64,000 bases of DNA from an uncultured Collinsella sp. (GTDB taxonomy: Bacteria > Actinomycetota > Coriobacteriia > Coriobacteriales > Coriobacteriaceae): contig CABVAC010000008.1 in NCBI GenBank assembly GCA_902496275.1, positions 1 through 64,000 of the forward strand, in the 5' to 3' direction. A model generated the notes under the pieces. The model did not search any database and was not told the origin of the DNA. It saw only the letters and a list, made by a program, of their open reading frames with translations. The position numbers were made by a program, and so were the translations under genes. Positions 1 through 7,708 of the stretch are shown piece after piece (the stretch's first letter is position 1; every line of letters begins with the position of its first letter).

Positions 1-76
1 TTATATTATACCACGGTGGCATCACCTATATGTCAATTCTGGTCTAACAGAGCCATTTATTATCGGTGATATATAG
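1..76 (+). CDS. 3' end of an unidentified upstream gene (partial)
   Basis: The frame beginning at base 2 is open from the window edge to a TAG at 74-76 and gives a 24-residue tail ending in EPFIIGDI. It would overlap the GTG start of the next gene by about 11 nt, a common arrangement in bacterial operons, and its AT-rich codon use matches its neighbours. Nothing else is visible, so neither identity nor reality is secure. The two other forward frames close at 47 and 69. Confidence 0.25.
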   Translation, partial: YIIPRWHHLYVNSGLTEPFIIGDI

Positions 77-899
77 ACGGGCATGCGACCGTCAAAAACT
101 TCAGTCACTTATTACACTCGGGGCAACTCGGTTCGAAGATTACATCGATTTCAAACTAATTTATCTTAGCTGCTATGAGTTTTGCAATCCTCTCGGTAAG
201 TCACATGCCGAGTTGCTAGAAGATGCAAGCGCTCTTTGTTCTCAATTCCCTGATAGGCCGTCGTGCCTGAACGTGTATGCCCACATTGTTGCCTCTCTTA
301 TGGAAAGTGGCGTGGAGATGGATTCCGCTTATCTTAATGAAGCCATCAAGTCTGTAAATCGTGCAATCAGTTTAGATCAGTCTTATTCCAAATACCGTGT
401 TACAAGGGCTCGGCTTAATGCGTTGAAGGGGGATATGAATAATGCATACATTGATTTTGATAAAGCAGTTTCTTTGCTGCATCCGACTTCCCCTGAATAT
501 CCAAAGCATCTCGCCGATATTGAAGCTGCTCGATTGCGTGCAGACTTTCTGTCGTCGACTAAGAGAATCGCTGACCGTGCTTCTAAAGAAATTGAAAATG
601 TAAAAGCAAGTGTGTCAAGTAACGTTGAAATTGTTGGTCTATTTTCCGCCGTGCTTTCTGTGGTGTTTACCATGGCATCTATTACGGCACATTCAAAGCT
701 GAAGTTTTTTGAGCTTTCATTTCTAGCATGCTCTTTGTTTGGACTGCTGATTACGGTATTTGCAGTGTTTTCTCTCATCTCGGGGCGGGACGAAAAGCTG
801 TGTCGTCGCTTGATTATCTTTGGTATCGTTTTCGCCTTTATTCCGATTGCCTTGTATGGAGCCGTCCCTTTAATTGTTTCTTTAATGCCTGGTAAGTGA
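66..899 (+). CDS. TPR protein with three C-terminal membrane segments
   Basis: 277 aa. Residues about 85-160 read as TPR-like helical pairs (NEAIKSVNRAISLD, then NNAYIDFDKAVSLL). A charged linker (about 165-190) leads into three hydrophobic segments at roughly 190-213, 222-242 and 248-272, ending a few residues after the last. This is the shape of a membrane-tethered sensor or effector, often seen beside STAND or nuclease genes in defence islands; the function is inferred. The GTG at 66 is the only plausible in-window start because the frame is closed at 45-47. No clear ribosome site precedes it, so translation may be coupled to an upstream gene, or the N-terminus may be truncated. It lies 58 nt before the phosphoesterase-STAND gene and probably belongs to the same unit. 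Confidence 0.6.
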   Translation: MIYRRACDRQKLQSLITLGATRFEDYIDFKLIYLSCYEFCNPLGKSHAELLEDASALCSQFPDRPSCLNVYAHIVASLMESGVEMDSAYLNEAIKSVNRAISLDQSYSKYRVTRARLNALKGDMNNAYIDFDKAVSLLHPTSPEYPKHLADIEAARLRADFLSSTKRIADRASKEIENVKASVSSNVEIVGLFSAVLSVVFTMASITAHSKLKFFELSFLACSLFGLLITVFAVFSLISGRDEKLCRRLIIFGIVFAFIPIALYGAVPLIVSLMPGK

Positions 900-957
900 G
901 CGGCGTGTGTAGCTAGAATCACTATATTCGACGGAGTAGTATTTCGGAGGTCGCGCA

Positions 958-3900
958 GTGGATTGCCGTGATTTTGATCCTCAGCTTTGTATTGTCCAGC
1001 TTACGGATTTTCATTTCGAAGAACTCCAGGGCAATTATCAAAAACGGGTAGACGATATCCTCGTGACTATTAAAAAGAGTATTAAGTCTGGAACCGTATT
1101 GCTGCTTGTTACTGGTGATGTTGCCCGAACTGGCAAGGAAAGCGAATATCAATCAGCAGCTATGTTCTTTGACTATCTGATTGAACAACTGAACCAACCT
1201 GAATACCAATTGAAAGTTTATATATTGCCGGGAAATCATGATTTGCAAGGCCCGTGTAAGTCTGTTGGGTGCTTTGCTGGTGCACAGTACGGTGTGGATA
1301 TCGAAAATATGACGTCATTTTTTGAATTTGCAAACAAATATGACAACCGTTTTGTTTTTGGTCAGCCAGGGCCAATTGTTTTTGAGGTTGAGGGGACGAA
1401 AGTCTCGGTATCTGGTTTTAATAGTGCCCCCTTATCTACTCTTGACGGTGATGATAAAGGATTTCATGTATTGAGAAACCCTAATCGCTCTCTACTTGAT
1501 AACACACCGGACTCAGGCCTTCATATTTTTGCTTCGCATCATGGCCCAGAGTGGTTCTGCGATAATGAGCGTATTAGCCTGGAGAATATGCTTGCCAACT
1601 GCTTTGACTTTGCGTTTACGGGACATGAGCATATGGGACAAAGCCGCTGCGTAGGTGGTTTGTCAGGTGAGTCCTGTGTCGTCGTGCGAGGAGGAACTTA
1701 TTCACTTTGCGATGATGACCAGAGCTCCTATAAAATGCTACTAATTCGCTTTGGAGAGTTTGGCAGCTATGAATTTGCGGAAAGGGTCTATGGCTGGGAA
1801 ACCTCTGCACAAATTCACACGCTTCTCGATGAGGCCCACTCTTATCGGCGTTATATAAAATCAAAAACGTACTTCAGACCGCGCCCAGATTTTGTGAACG
1901 AGCTTTTTGAAACTGAAGATAATTCAAGTGAATCATTTAAGGACTCATTTGTGTTTCCTTCTTTGAAAGAAGAGATCGCAACTGGCACAAAAGATGGTGA
2001 ACTAAGAATTAATGATCAAAAGTTAATATCTGATATCCATTCTTTTATGGAGTTCCTGCTTGATGCTAAAGCGCTTGAAATCCATAGTGATATTCGTGCG
2101 GGCAAGAGCTCTTTACTTAAAGCCATATACCGCGAGTCGTTGGCGATGGGCTATTCGCCTTTATTGTTGACTCCCGATTATTCAACTGGTTCCATTTCAC
2201 GAACGCTGTCATCCATTATCAAGGATCAGTATGGTGATACTCGGGAAGCTGTTGAACTGTTTGGACGAATTCCTCGTGAAAAAGTTCTTTTGCTCGTCGA
2301 TGACTTTGATTCTCTGAAGAGAAAAGCTAAAAAATCCGATGTCATTAAATCGATGCTCAAGACTGCCGGCAATATTGTTTTAATTACTGATAATAGTTTT
2401 ACGTTTGAGTTGGACGAAACGGTCGAGGTTGATTTTCGACATCTGCTTATCTGTCCTTGGACGAAAAATAAAAGAGACGAGTTAATTCAAAAGAGATGTA
2501 AGGGTACTGGGCTTTCCGACGCACAGGTAGATGAGCTTATTGCCATTGTTGATAAAGCTGTTGGCTCTCATTTTCAATTGTTTGATATGACTCCGCCCTT
2601 CATCAATCAATATATTGATTATTACATTTATGATTCCGGTGCGTCTTTTATCAAGGGTGACTTGCCGTTTACGTCAATTATGAATTCAAACGTCAAAAGA
2701 AAGATATGTAATGTCATATCAGACGGCGAGAATCAGATGCTCGATATATTGGCGGATGCGGTTATTACCGTTTTGAAGAAACTTGCTCTTAAAATTCACT
2801 CTGATCGAACGACTGTTTTCTCGAGTATGACATTCTCTGAAGTGGCTGAAAACTACCTGAGTGAATACGGTATCCCTATAACTCCAAAAATAATCATGGA
2901 TGCTTCTGTCCAGTCTGGCGTGCTCCTAGTTGAAGACAATGGCTTCAACTACTCTTTTGCCTCGAGAAGTCTGTATGCCTATTTTGTTGCTCAGGCAATT
3001 GATCTTGAGTTTGACGAGGACGTGGACAAGGGAGAAACCTATGTACTGCGTCTTTTGGATGAGCTAGATTTTTCCATAAATGAAGAGATACTCGTTTTGC
3101 TTGAGGGAACTCGATTCATTCCCTGGCTAACCCAGAAACTAGTCGAAAAGGCATCGGATGCCGTGGATAGTTCAGATGTCATTTTTAATCAGGGAAAAAC
3201 CTATAAGTGTTTGAGTGGGCTGGAAGGCATTAAGATTGCTCCGCCCTCTCAAGAAGGTGCGGGTGCCATTCGCAGCGTAACTGATGAGATAGAGAAAAGA
3301 AATTGTGAAGCCATTGAAAGGGTTAGTTATGCTGGCGTTTATGAATATGAGGTTCCTGAAACGAGGAGTGCCTTTCAGTCGGCAATTATTGCTTTGAAAT
3401 ATGTTGCTATTGCGGGACGTTGCCTTAATCGACAGCAGGTAAAACTAAAGGAGCCGCTTAAGGCGACTGTTAGAGAACAAATCTACTACGCAACTGGCGC
3501 TGCTCTCAATTTGCTTTTAGAAGCGGTTGATGATTCCTACGACGAAATGGTCGAAGATGTTGTTGGCCAGCTAGAATCTCCGGAAGAGGCTAGGCCAAAT
3601 ATTAGAAAGTTATTATCTATGGTAGCGCTGTCGGGTTGTATCGGACAGCTGGACACGGTAGCGTCTAATGCCTGTGGACCTCTTAGTGTTCTGGGTTTCT
3701 CCAAGATTATTGACGAAAGCGATTTTTACTCGCTATTTATGCTCGCGCTATATCTGCGGTCGAACTCCGAGAAGGAGTTTTGCAACGTAGCAAAGAAATC
3801 CATTAAGACTGCGCGGGAGCATGCCGCGTGGCCTTTTATTATGGCGATTACGGTTTTGTCTGCTGGATATATTGTCGAGCATCCTCATATGAGCAAATCT

Positions 3901-3981
3901 GCACGTCAATCGCTTGTTGATACTGTGTTCAATGGCAACCAGAAAGCAAAGGCGAAATTCCTGAAGTCTGCTAAGGCCTAG
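958..3981 (+). CDS. calcineurin-like phosphoesterase fused to a STAND-type NTPase
   Basis: 1007 aa. The N-terminal third is a complete metallophosphoesterase: TDFH (D17, H19), GD (53-54), GNHD (92-95), a His pair at 194-195 and GHEH (222-225), all the metal-ligand blocks of the family. From about residue 360 comes a P-loop NTPase: SDIRAGKSS (376-384 region) as Walker A, in which the usual first Gly is Ser, and VLLLVDDFD (about 443-451) as Walker B. FASRSLYAYF near 665-675 resembles the C-terminal helical signature of NACHT/STAND ATPases. The rest (680-1007) is helical with no repeat I can name. STAND proteins use the C-terminal part to sense a trigger and release an effector; here the effector would be the phosphoesterase, probably on nucleotides or nucleic acid. 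GTG start with a good CGGAGG site. Function in phage defence is inference from architecture and context. Confidence 0.8.
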   Translation: MDCRDFDPQLCIVQLTDFHFEELQGNYQKRVDDILVTIKKSIKSGTVLLLVTGDVARTGKESEYQSAAMFFDYLIEQLNQPEYQLKVYILPGNHDLQGPCKSVGCFAGAQYGVDIENMTSFFEFANKYDNRFVFGQPGPIVFEVEGTKVSVSGFNSAPLSTLDGDDKGFHVLRNPNRSLLDNTPDSGLHIFASHHGPEWFCDNERISLENMLANCFDFAFTGHEHMGQSRCVGGLSGESCVVVRGGTYSLCDDDQSSYKMLLIRFGEFGSYEFAERVYGWETSAQIHTLLDEAHSYRRYIKSKTYFRPRPDFVNELFETEDNSSESFKDSFVFPSLKEEIATGTKDGELRINDQKLISDIHSFMEFLLDAKALEIHSDIRAGKSSLLKAIYRESLAMGYSPLLLTPDYSTGSISRTLSSIIKDQYGDTREAVELFGRIPREKVLLLVDDFDSLKRKAKKSDVIKSMLKTAGNIVLITDNSFTFELDETVEVDFRHLLICPWTKNKRDELIQKRCKGTGLSDAQVDELIAIVDKAVGSHFQLFDMTPPFINQYIDYYIYDSGASFIKGDLPFTSIMNSNVKRKICNVISDGENQMLDILADAVITVLKKLALKIHSDRTTVFSSMTFSEVAENYLSEYGIPITPKIIMDASVQSGVLLVEDNGFNYSFASRSLYAYFVAQAIDLEFDEDVDKGETYVLRLLDELDFSINEEILVLLEGTRFIPWLTQKLVEKASDAVDSSDVIFNQGKTYKCLSGLEGIKIAPPSQEGAGAIRSVTDEIEKRNCEAIERVSYAGVYEYEVPETRSAFQSAIIALKYVAIAGRCLNRQQVKLKEPLKATVREQIYYATGAALNLLLEAVDDSYDEMVEDVVGQLESPEEARPNIRKLLSMVALSGCIGQLDTVASNACGPLSVLGFSKIIDESDFYSLFMLALYLRSNSEKEFCNVAKKSIKTAREHAAWPFIMAITVLSAGYIVEHPHMSKSARQSLVDTVFNGNQKAKAKFLKSAKA

Positions 3982-4036
3982 GTAGTGATGATATGGCTTT
4001 GCGTTTGCTTGCCAGTTTACCGAAAGCGGTGATTCC

Positions 4037-4876
4037 ATGTTCAAGGCCAAGTTTTCCTGCTCTGCTATAGGTAATCAGGTTAATGAAGATTACGTTGCAG
4101 TTGGGTCGACATATGCCGTGCTACTCGATGGAGCCTCTGGCATCACCGGCACGCGTGTGCTGCCGCATCATTCTGGTTCGGACGCTCAGTGGTTCAGTCA
4201 TTTTGTTGGCGGCCGCATTTGTGAGTATTTAGACATGTCTCGTGGAATTGTCGATTCTATACGCCTCGCGGTGGATGATTCGCGCGACTTTATTGGCAAA
4301 CACGGTGTGACGGACAACGAGGAACTGTTTCCCTCCTCCACGTTGGTGGTGGTCTCTGTTTCAGGCGATTTGGTCGATATTGTCTCCCTAGGTGACTCTC
4401 CAGCGTTCATCGGTTTTAAAGACGGCTCGCTCGTGACTATGTCTGATGAGCGGATTGCGGAGCTCGACCAAACAGCAGTGGACGTGATGGTCGATCGCTC
4501 GCGTGGCAGAGCAATGACTGGGGTGCAGAAGCGTGCTGCCGTCAACGATACATTGCTTGCGAACCGTCAGCTCAAGAATAAGCCCGATGGCTATTGGATT
4601 CTTGATCCGTCTGGGATTGCCTTGGAGCATCTCAATGTGAGGCAGTATCCTGTCGAGGATGTTGATTATGTTTGCGCTATGTCCGACGGGCTGGAGCGCG
4701 CATTTGATCTGTTTGGGTTGGCCGATCCTGCGGCGTTTCTCGCTACGGCGACTCGCGAGTCGTTTGATGAGCTCCTTGTCCGTCTACGCGTCGAGGAAAA
4801 TCTGGACCCTGACTTCGATCGTTATCCGCGGCTTAAGCTGCACGATGACGCATCGTGTTTTATGTTGCGGCTGTAG
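4037..4876 (+). CDS. PP2C-like serine/threonine phosphatase
   Basis: 279 aa, a compact PP2C fold. Metal-binding landmarks are visible in order: NED (D18), LLDGASG (D31), SLGDSP, MSDGL and a final HDDAS in place of the usual DN. These are consistent with a metal-dependent phosphatase that could be active. It starts 55 nt after the phosphoesterase-STAND gene and stops 48 nt before the PIN gene on the same strand, so it is probably co-transcribed. PP2C proteins recur in multi-component bacterial conflict systems, where they are thought to reset a phosphorylation switch, but no kinase is visible in this window. The ATG at 4037 has only a weak purine-rich site; no better in-frame start appears near it. 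Confidence 0.8.
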   Translation: MFKAKFSCSAIGNQVNEDYVAVGSTYAVLLDGASGITGTRVLPHHSGSDAQWFSHFVGGRICEYLDMSRGIVDSIRLAVDDSRDFIGKHGVTDNEELFPSSTLVVVSVSGDLVDIVSLGDSPAFIGFKDGSLVTMSDERIAELDQTAVDVMVDRSRGRAMTGVQKRAAVNDTLLANRQLKNKPDGYWILDPSGIALEHLNVRQYPVEDVDYVCAMSDGLERAFDLFGLADPAAFLATATRESFDELLVRLRVEENLDPDFDRYPRLKLHDDASCFMLRL

Positions 4877-4924
4877 GGGGAAGCCGAGCCTATTGGTAGA
4901 TGGCTAATTCTAGGACGAGAAGTT

Positions 4925-5986
4925 ATGAAATACGTTTTTCTTGACACCTGCGTAATCGTTGATTGCGCGTTTGCTCGCAAGGAAAAATCGAGCCCGAAAT
5001 TGCTCGAGCGCTTAATGGGGCGATTGGGGGATAGCGGTGTCAAATTGATTCTCCCCGAGGTCGTTCAACTCGAATTGGAAAAGGTTCTGCCCCAGACTAT
5101 GTCTGTCGCCGTTGAGTCTTTTGGGGCGGTCAAAAAGAGTGTGCAGGATGTAGCTGAAAACTCGCTTTTAAGTCATTCAGCCAAAGTGAAGCTGCTTGAT
5201 GCCGTGAAGGCCGCTCGGGCTGAACTTAATAGTGATGTTAAGGATGCGCTGGAGTTAATTAATCATATTTCGAATGAGTCCGATAGGTGCGTAGTTCTTC
5301 CTCTTATACAGGAGGATATTATCGTTGCGACAAAAATGGCTATTAAGGGCAATAAGCCATCGAAGTCAAAGGCGGAATGGGGCCTAGTTCAGGAAGACTG
5401 TCTAATCATCGCGGCTCTAGAGCGTTTTATGAATGATAACCCGGGTGTAGAAATGGCTATTTGCAGCAGCAATACAGACGATTTTGCTACGAAGGCTAGC
5501 GATGGCAAGGGCTATACCTTGCACGAACAAATCGCCTCCAGATTGGTAGGTTGCCGCTTCTATTCAAATCCTGTCGACTTAATGACTGACGAGACGTTTA
5601 TGTCTAAGGAAAATGAGGAAATGGCTGACAAGGAAACGCTTAAGTCTTCTTATGAGGCTGCCTCACAGGCTATCAAGACGATGAGTCAGAAGAACGCGGA
5701 GTCTGTTGCGGCGGCATCGCGTGCGTTGTTGAAGTACAACTTGTCTAATCACTATTCCGATATGGCTGCGCAGATTCCTTCGTCCCTGTCGAAGGTCGGC
5801 CTTGCGACTGATTCCTTTGCGAAGATTTCGGCTATGGCTCGGCAGAATCAGCTTAATGCTTTGAGTTCATACCTTGAAGCGATTGATTCCATAAAGTGGA
5901 ATCAGATTGGGCTCGCTCGTTCGGCTTTGGACAACGTTGGCTTTGGCGAGACCGACGGAGGGAACATCGAAGACGATGTTGAGTAG
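4925..5986 (+). CDS. PIN-domain nuclease (DUF4935-like)
   Basis: 353 aa. The N-terminal ~210 residues form a PIN domain with the acidic set: D7 in FLDTCVIVD, the E45-E52 cluster in PEVVQLELE, D158 in QEDCLII, and D185/D186 in SSNTDDF. PIN domains of this kind are metal-dependent RNA nucleases. A long helical, probably coiled-coil C-terminal half (about 225-353, rich in Ala, Ser and Gln) is additional and could mediate assembly. The gene follows the PP2C gene by 48 nt and is the last of the putative four-gene unit; a 23-bp hairpin lies 149 nt downstream. No small antitoxin gene adjoins it, so a classic VapBC-like pair is unlikely. Confidence 0.75.
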   Translation: MKYVFLDTCVIVDCAFARKEKSSPKLLERLMGRLGDSGVKLILPEVVQLELEKVLPQTMSVAVESFGAVKKSVQDVAENSLLSHSAKVKLLDAVKAARAELNSDVKDALELINHISNESDRCVVLPLIQEDIIVATKMAIKGNKPSKSKAEWGLVQEDCLIIAALERFMNDNPGVEMAICSSNTDDFATKASDGKGYTLHEQIASRLVGCRFYSNPVDLMTDETFMSKENEEMADKETLKSSYEAASQAIKTMSQKNAESVAAASRALLKYNLSNHYSDMAAQIPSSLSKVGLATDSFAKISAMARQNQLNALSSYLEAIDSIKWNQIGLARSALDNVGFGETDGGNIEDDVE

Positions 5987-6135
5987 CATGGACGACATGG
6001 CTGCTGTCCTGGTGGGCGTTGTGATTGCGGTCGAGCATTCTCTCGACCGTGTTTTTCTCATGCCTTGTGATCCTGCCGTATGACCTTCCGCATGCCGGCC
6101 TCCCATCATTTGTGATGCTGTTTTTGTGATGGGCG

Positions 6136-6184
6136 AGGAGCACACCCTACACCATCTCATAGAGATGGTGTAGGGTGTGCTCCT
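6136..6184. repeat. perfect 23-bp inverted repeat with 3-nt loop
   Basis: Left arm 6136-6158 and right arm 6162-6184 are exact reverse complements around the loop ATA. The right arm is also the 5' edge of the ~130-nt element shared with 11267-11395, whereas that second copy has no left arm. No T-run follows the hairpin on the plus strand. It may act as a transcription barrier after the PIN gene, or may be the processed 5' stem of a small RNA. Confidence 0.85.
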
Positions 6185-6290
6185 GTAATACAAAAGTTCT
6201 TTGAGGGCTTTAGGGCGATGCTTTCAGTTGGGGAGCGTTGTCTTTTTTGAGTGTAATGTCTGACATATTTCCCAAGTGTTGTTTCATTTG
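6162..6290 (+). repeat. structured ~130-nt element, copy 1
   Basis: Related along its length to 11267-11395. It contains a small hairpin (6193-6200 with 6204-6211) and then a longer stem starting at 6212 and closing about 6243, followed by six T residues, i.e. an intrinsic-terminator shape. Paired bases that differ between the copies keep pairing, which argues for selection on RNA structure. It could be the 3' end of a small RNA or a terminator shared by two transferred modules. Confidence 0.6.
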
Positions 6291-6354
6291 CTTGATAGAC
6301 AAGGGTGTCTGAATTTGGGTTTTATGGTTTGCTGCTCGACTCAAATATTTAACG

Positions 6355-6383
6355 TTGATTTTTGGATCGATAATCAGTAGACT
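6355..6383 (+). promoter_or_regulatory. sigma-70-type promoter of the AbiF-associated RNA
   Basis: TTGATT (6355-6360) and TAGACT (6378-6383) are separated by exactly 17 nt. The predicted start point is close to 6391, just before the first hairpin of the RNA upstream of abiF. Confidence 0.6.
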
Positions 6384-6390
6384 ATCTGAA

Positions 6391-6470
6391 CAGCGGTATT
6401 GACGCGGATAACCTACGGGTCCCGCGTCCTGCAGAAAGGCGGCTGTCCTTCTTGGGATGGCTGCCTTTCT
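6391..6470 (+). ncRNA. structured RNA upstream of abiF (abiF-RNA-like)
   Basis: Two stems lie between the promoter and abiF. The first pairs 6401-6407 with 6422-6428 (GACGCGG/CCGCGTC), with an inner ACC/GGT pairing (6411-6413 with 6418-6420). The second is a 16-bp stem pairing 6433-6448 with 6455-6470 around a 6-nt loop, allowing G-U pairs. Genes of the Abi_2/AbiF family are known to carry a conserved structured RNA next to them that acts with, or restrains, the HEPN protein. Position and compactness fit that role, but I could not compare the sequence with the published consensus. The RNA may end near 6473 or continue into the mRNA. Confidence 0.55.
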
Positions 6471-6487
6471 TCATTTGAGGAGCCTCA

Positions 6488-7429
6488 ATGACAGCAAAGC
6501 CTTTCTTGCCCATTGACGATCAAGTCAGATTGCTTAAGCAAAGGGGTTTGACTGTTGACGACAACACGGCTCGCATTCTGATGAGCGAGGGTTATTACTC
6601 GATTGTTAACGGCTATAAGGATCCGTTTATTGATATGAGCTTAAGCTCGAAGTTCAATGAGGACCGGTATCGCAGCGGCGCAACCTTTTCGGACCTATAT
6701 TCATTGTTTACGTTCGATAGGGAGTTGAGGTCTCTAACATTTAAGTTTCTCATATTAGCCGAGGCCAAAATAAAGACCGCGATCGCGTACACCTTTTCGA
6801 ATGTTCATCGTGGTCCCAATGACTATTACTTGCAGTCTTCATTTTGTACTCAAGACGAATATTCTGCGACGGGAAAAGACGAGGCGAGATACGCCCGTGA
6901 GATTTCCAATCTGACGAGCATACTTAGCCGCAGGGCATTAAAAAGTAAATCTGAATTTGTTGCTCACTATCGCAATGAATATGGTTCGGTGCCGCTGTGG
7001 GTTCTGGTTAATGATTTGACGTTTGGAAACATGGAGCATTTCTACAATCTGATGAAGCCCGGCGAGCGGCGTACTTTTTGCAAAATGATTGTAGATGCAA
7101 CTGGGAAAACCGGATCGAAGAAAAGCGGTTTCTTTAGCGAAAAGGCCGCTCAACTTTCAATTGAAACACTCGTTAAATTCCGTAACGTTTGCGCCCATGA
7201 CGAGCGTCTTTATTGTGCTAGGGTCGGAGGGCGCAAGAACATTAACTACATCCAGATGGTGTGGATGCTCAAACGTTATCTGACCGAGATTGAATTCAGA
7301 ACGTTTGTCGAAGAGTTGACGGCTCTGCTGAGTAGGTATTTGAAAACCTACGCGATAAAGCACATACTCGACCAAATTGGATTTGTTGAGCTGCTTCAAA
7401 AGTCACAAGATGGCACCCTGTTCGATTGA
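6488..7429 (+). CDS. abiF: AbiF/AbiD-type abortive infection protein (HEPN RNase)
   Basis: 313 aa, usual length for the Abi_2 family. Family landmarks are LLKQRGLTV near the N-terminus, LFTFDRELRSLTF (about 75-87), the VPLWVLVNDLTFGNM block (about 165-180) and RNVCAH (R232, H237), which is the RxxxxH motif of HEPN ribonucleases. Such proteins cut RNA and cause abortive infection; the family is also proposed to be the source of Cas13. The ATG at 6488 has a GAGGAG site at 6477-6482. That site lies inside a small inverted repeat (TTGAG / CTCAA, 6475-6488) that would cover both the ribosome site and the first base of the start codon. A structured RNA with its own promoter sits immediately upstream. 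The gene is AT-rich relative to the core genome. Confidence 0.85.
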   Translation: MTAKPFLPIDDQVRLLKQRGLTVDDNTARILMSEGYYSIVNGYKDPFIDMSLSSKFNEDRYRSGATFSDLYSLFTFDRELRSLTFKFLILAEAKIKTAIAYTFSNVHRGPNDYYLQSSFCTQDEYSATGKDEARYAREISNLTSILSRRALKSKSEFVAHYRNEYGSVPLWVLVNDLTFGNMEHFYNLMKPGERRTFCKMIVDATGKTGSKKSGFFSEKAAQLSIETLVKFRNVCAHDERLYCARVGGRKNINYIQMVWMLKRYLTEIEFRTFVEELTALLSRYLKTYAIKHILDQIGFVELLQKSQDGTLFD

Positions 7430-7708
7430 GGCTGAGGGCGTCGATACGGTTGAGTTGTCCTGCAATTGATATCCAAATGATTGCACGACAATCTCTATCG
7501 AGTATCCAACTTTGCAGAATTATGAGCTGTGGTCAATGAGATGGTCGATGAGTTCGACGGTGGAGTGGTCACTATCTTTTACATTGAAGCCTAAGGCGAT
7601 GGACATGCTTTAGATGGGACCGTTCTCACGTGCTGCTGGTTCATGAAGAGTTTTAGACAATTAGAATTAGTTTGGACATGGCTTATTTATCAAGGGGGGC
7701 TGGCAAGA

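Noticed and set aside
5988..6083. 31-codon hydrophobic reading frame just after the PIN gene
   Set aside because: It starts 1 nt after the stop and is hydrophobic, but there is no ribosome site and no way to support it from one genome.
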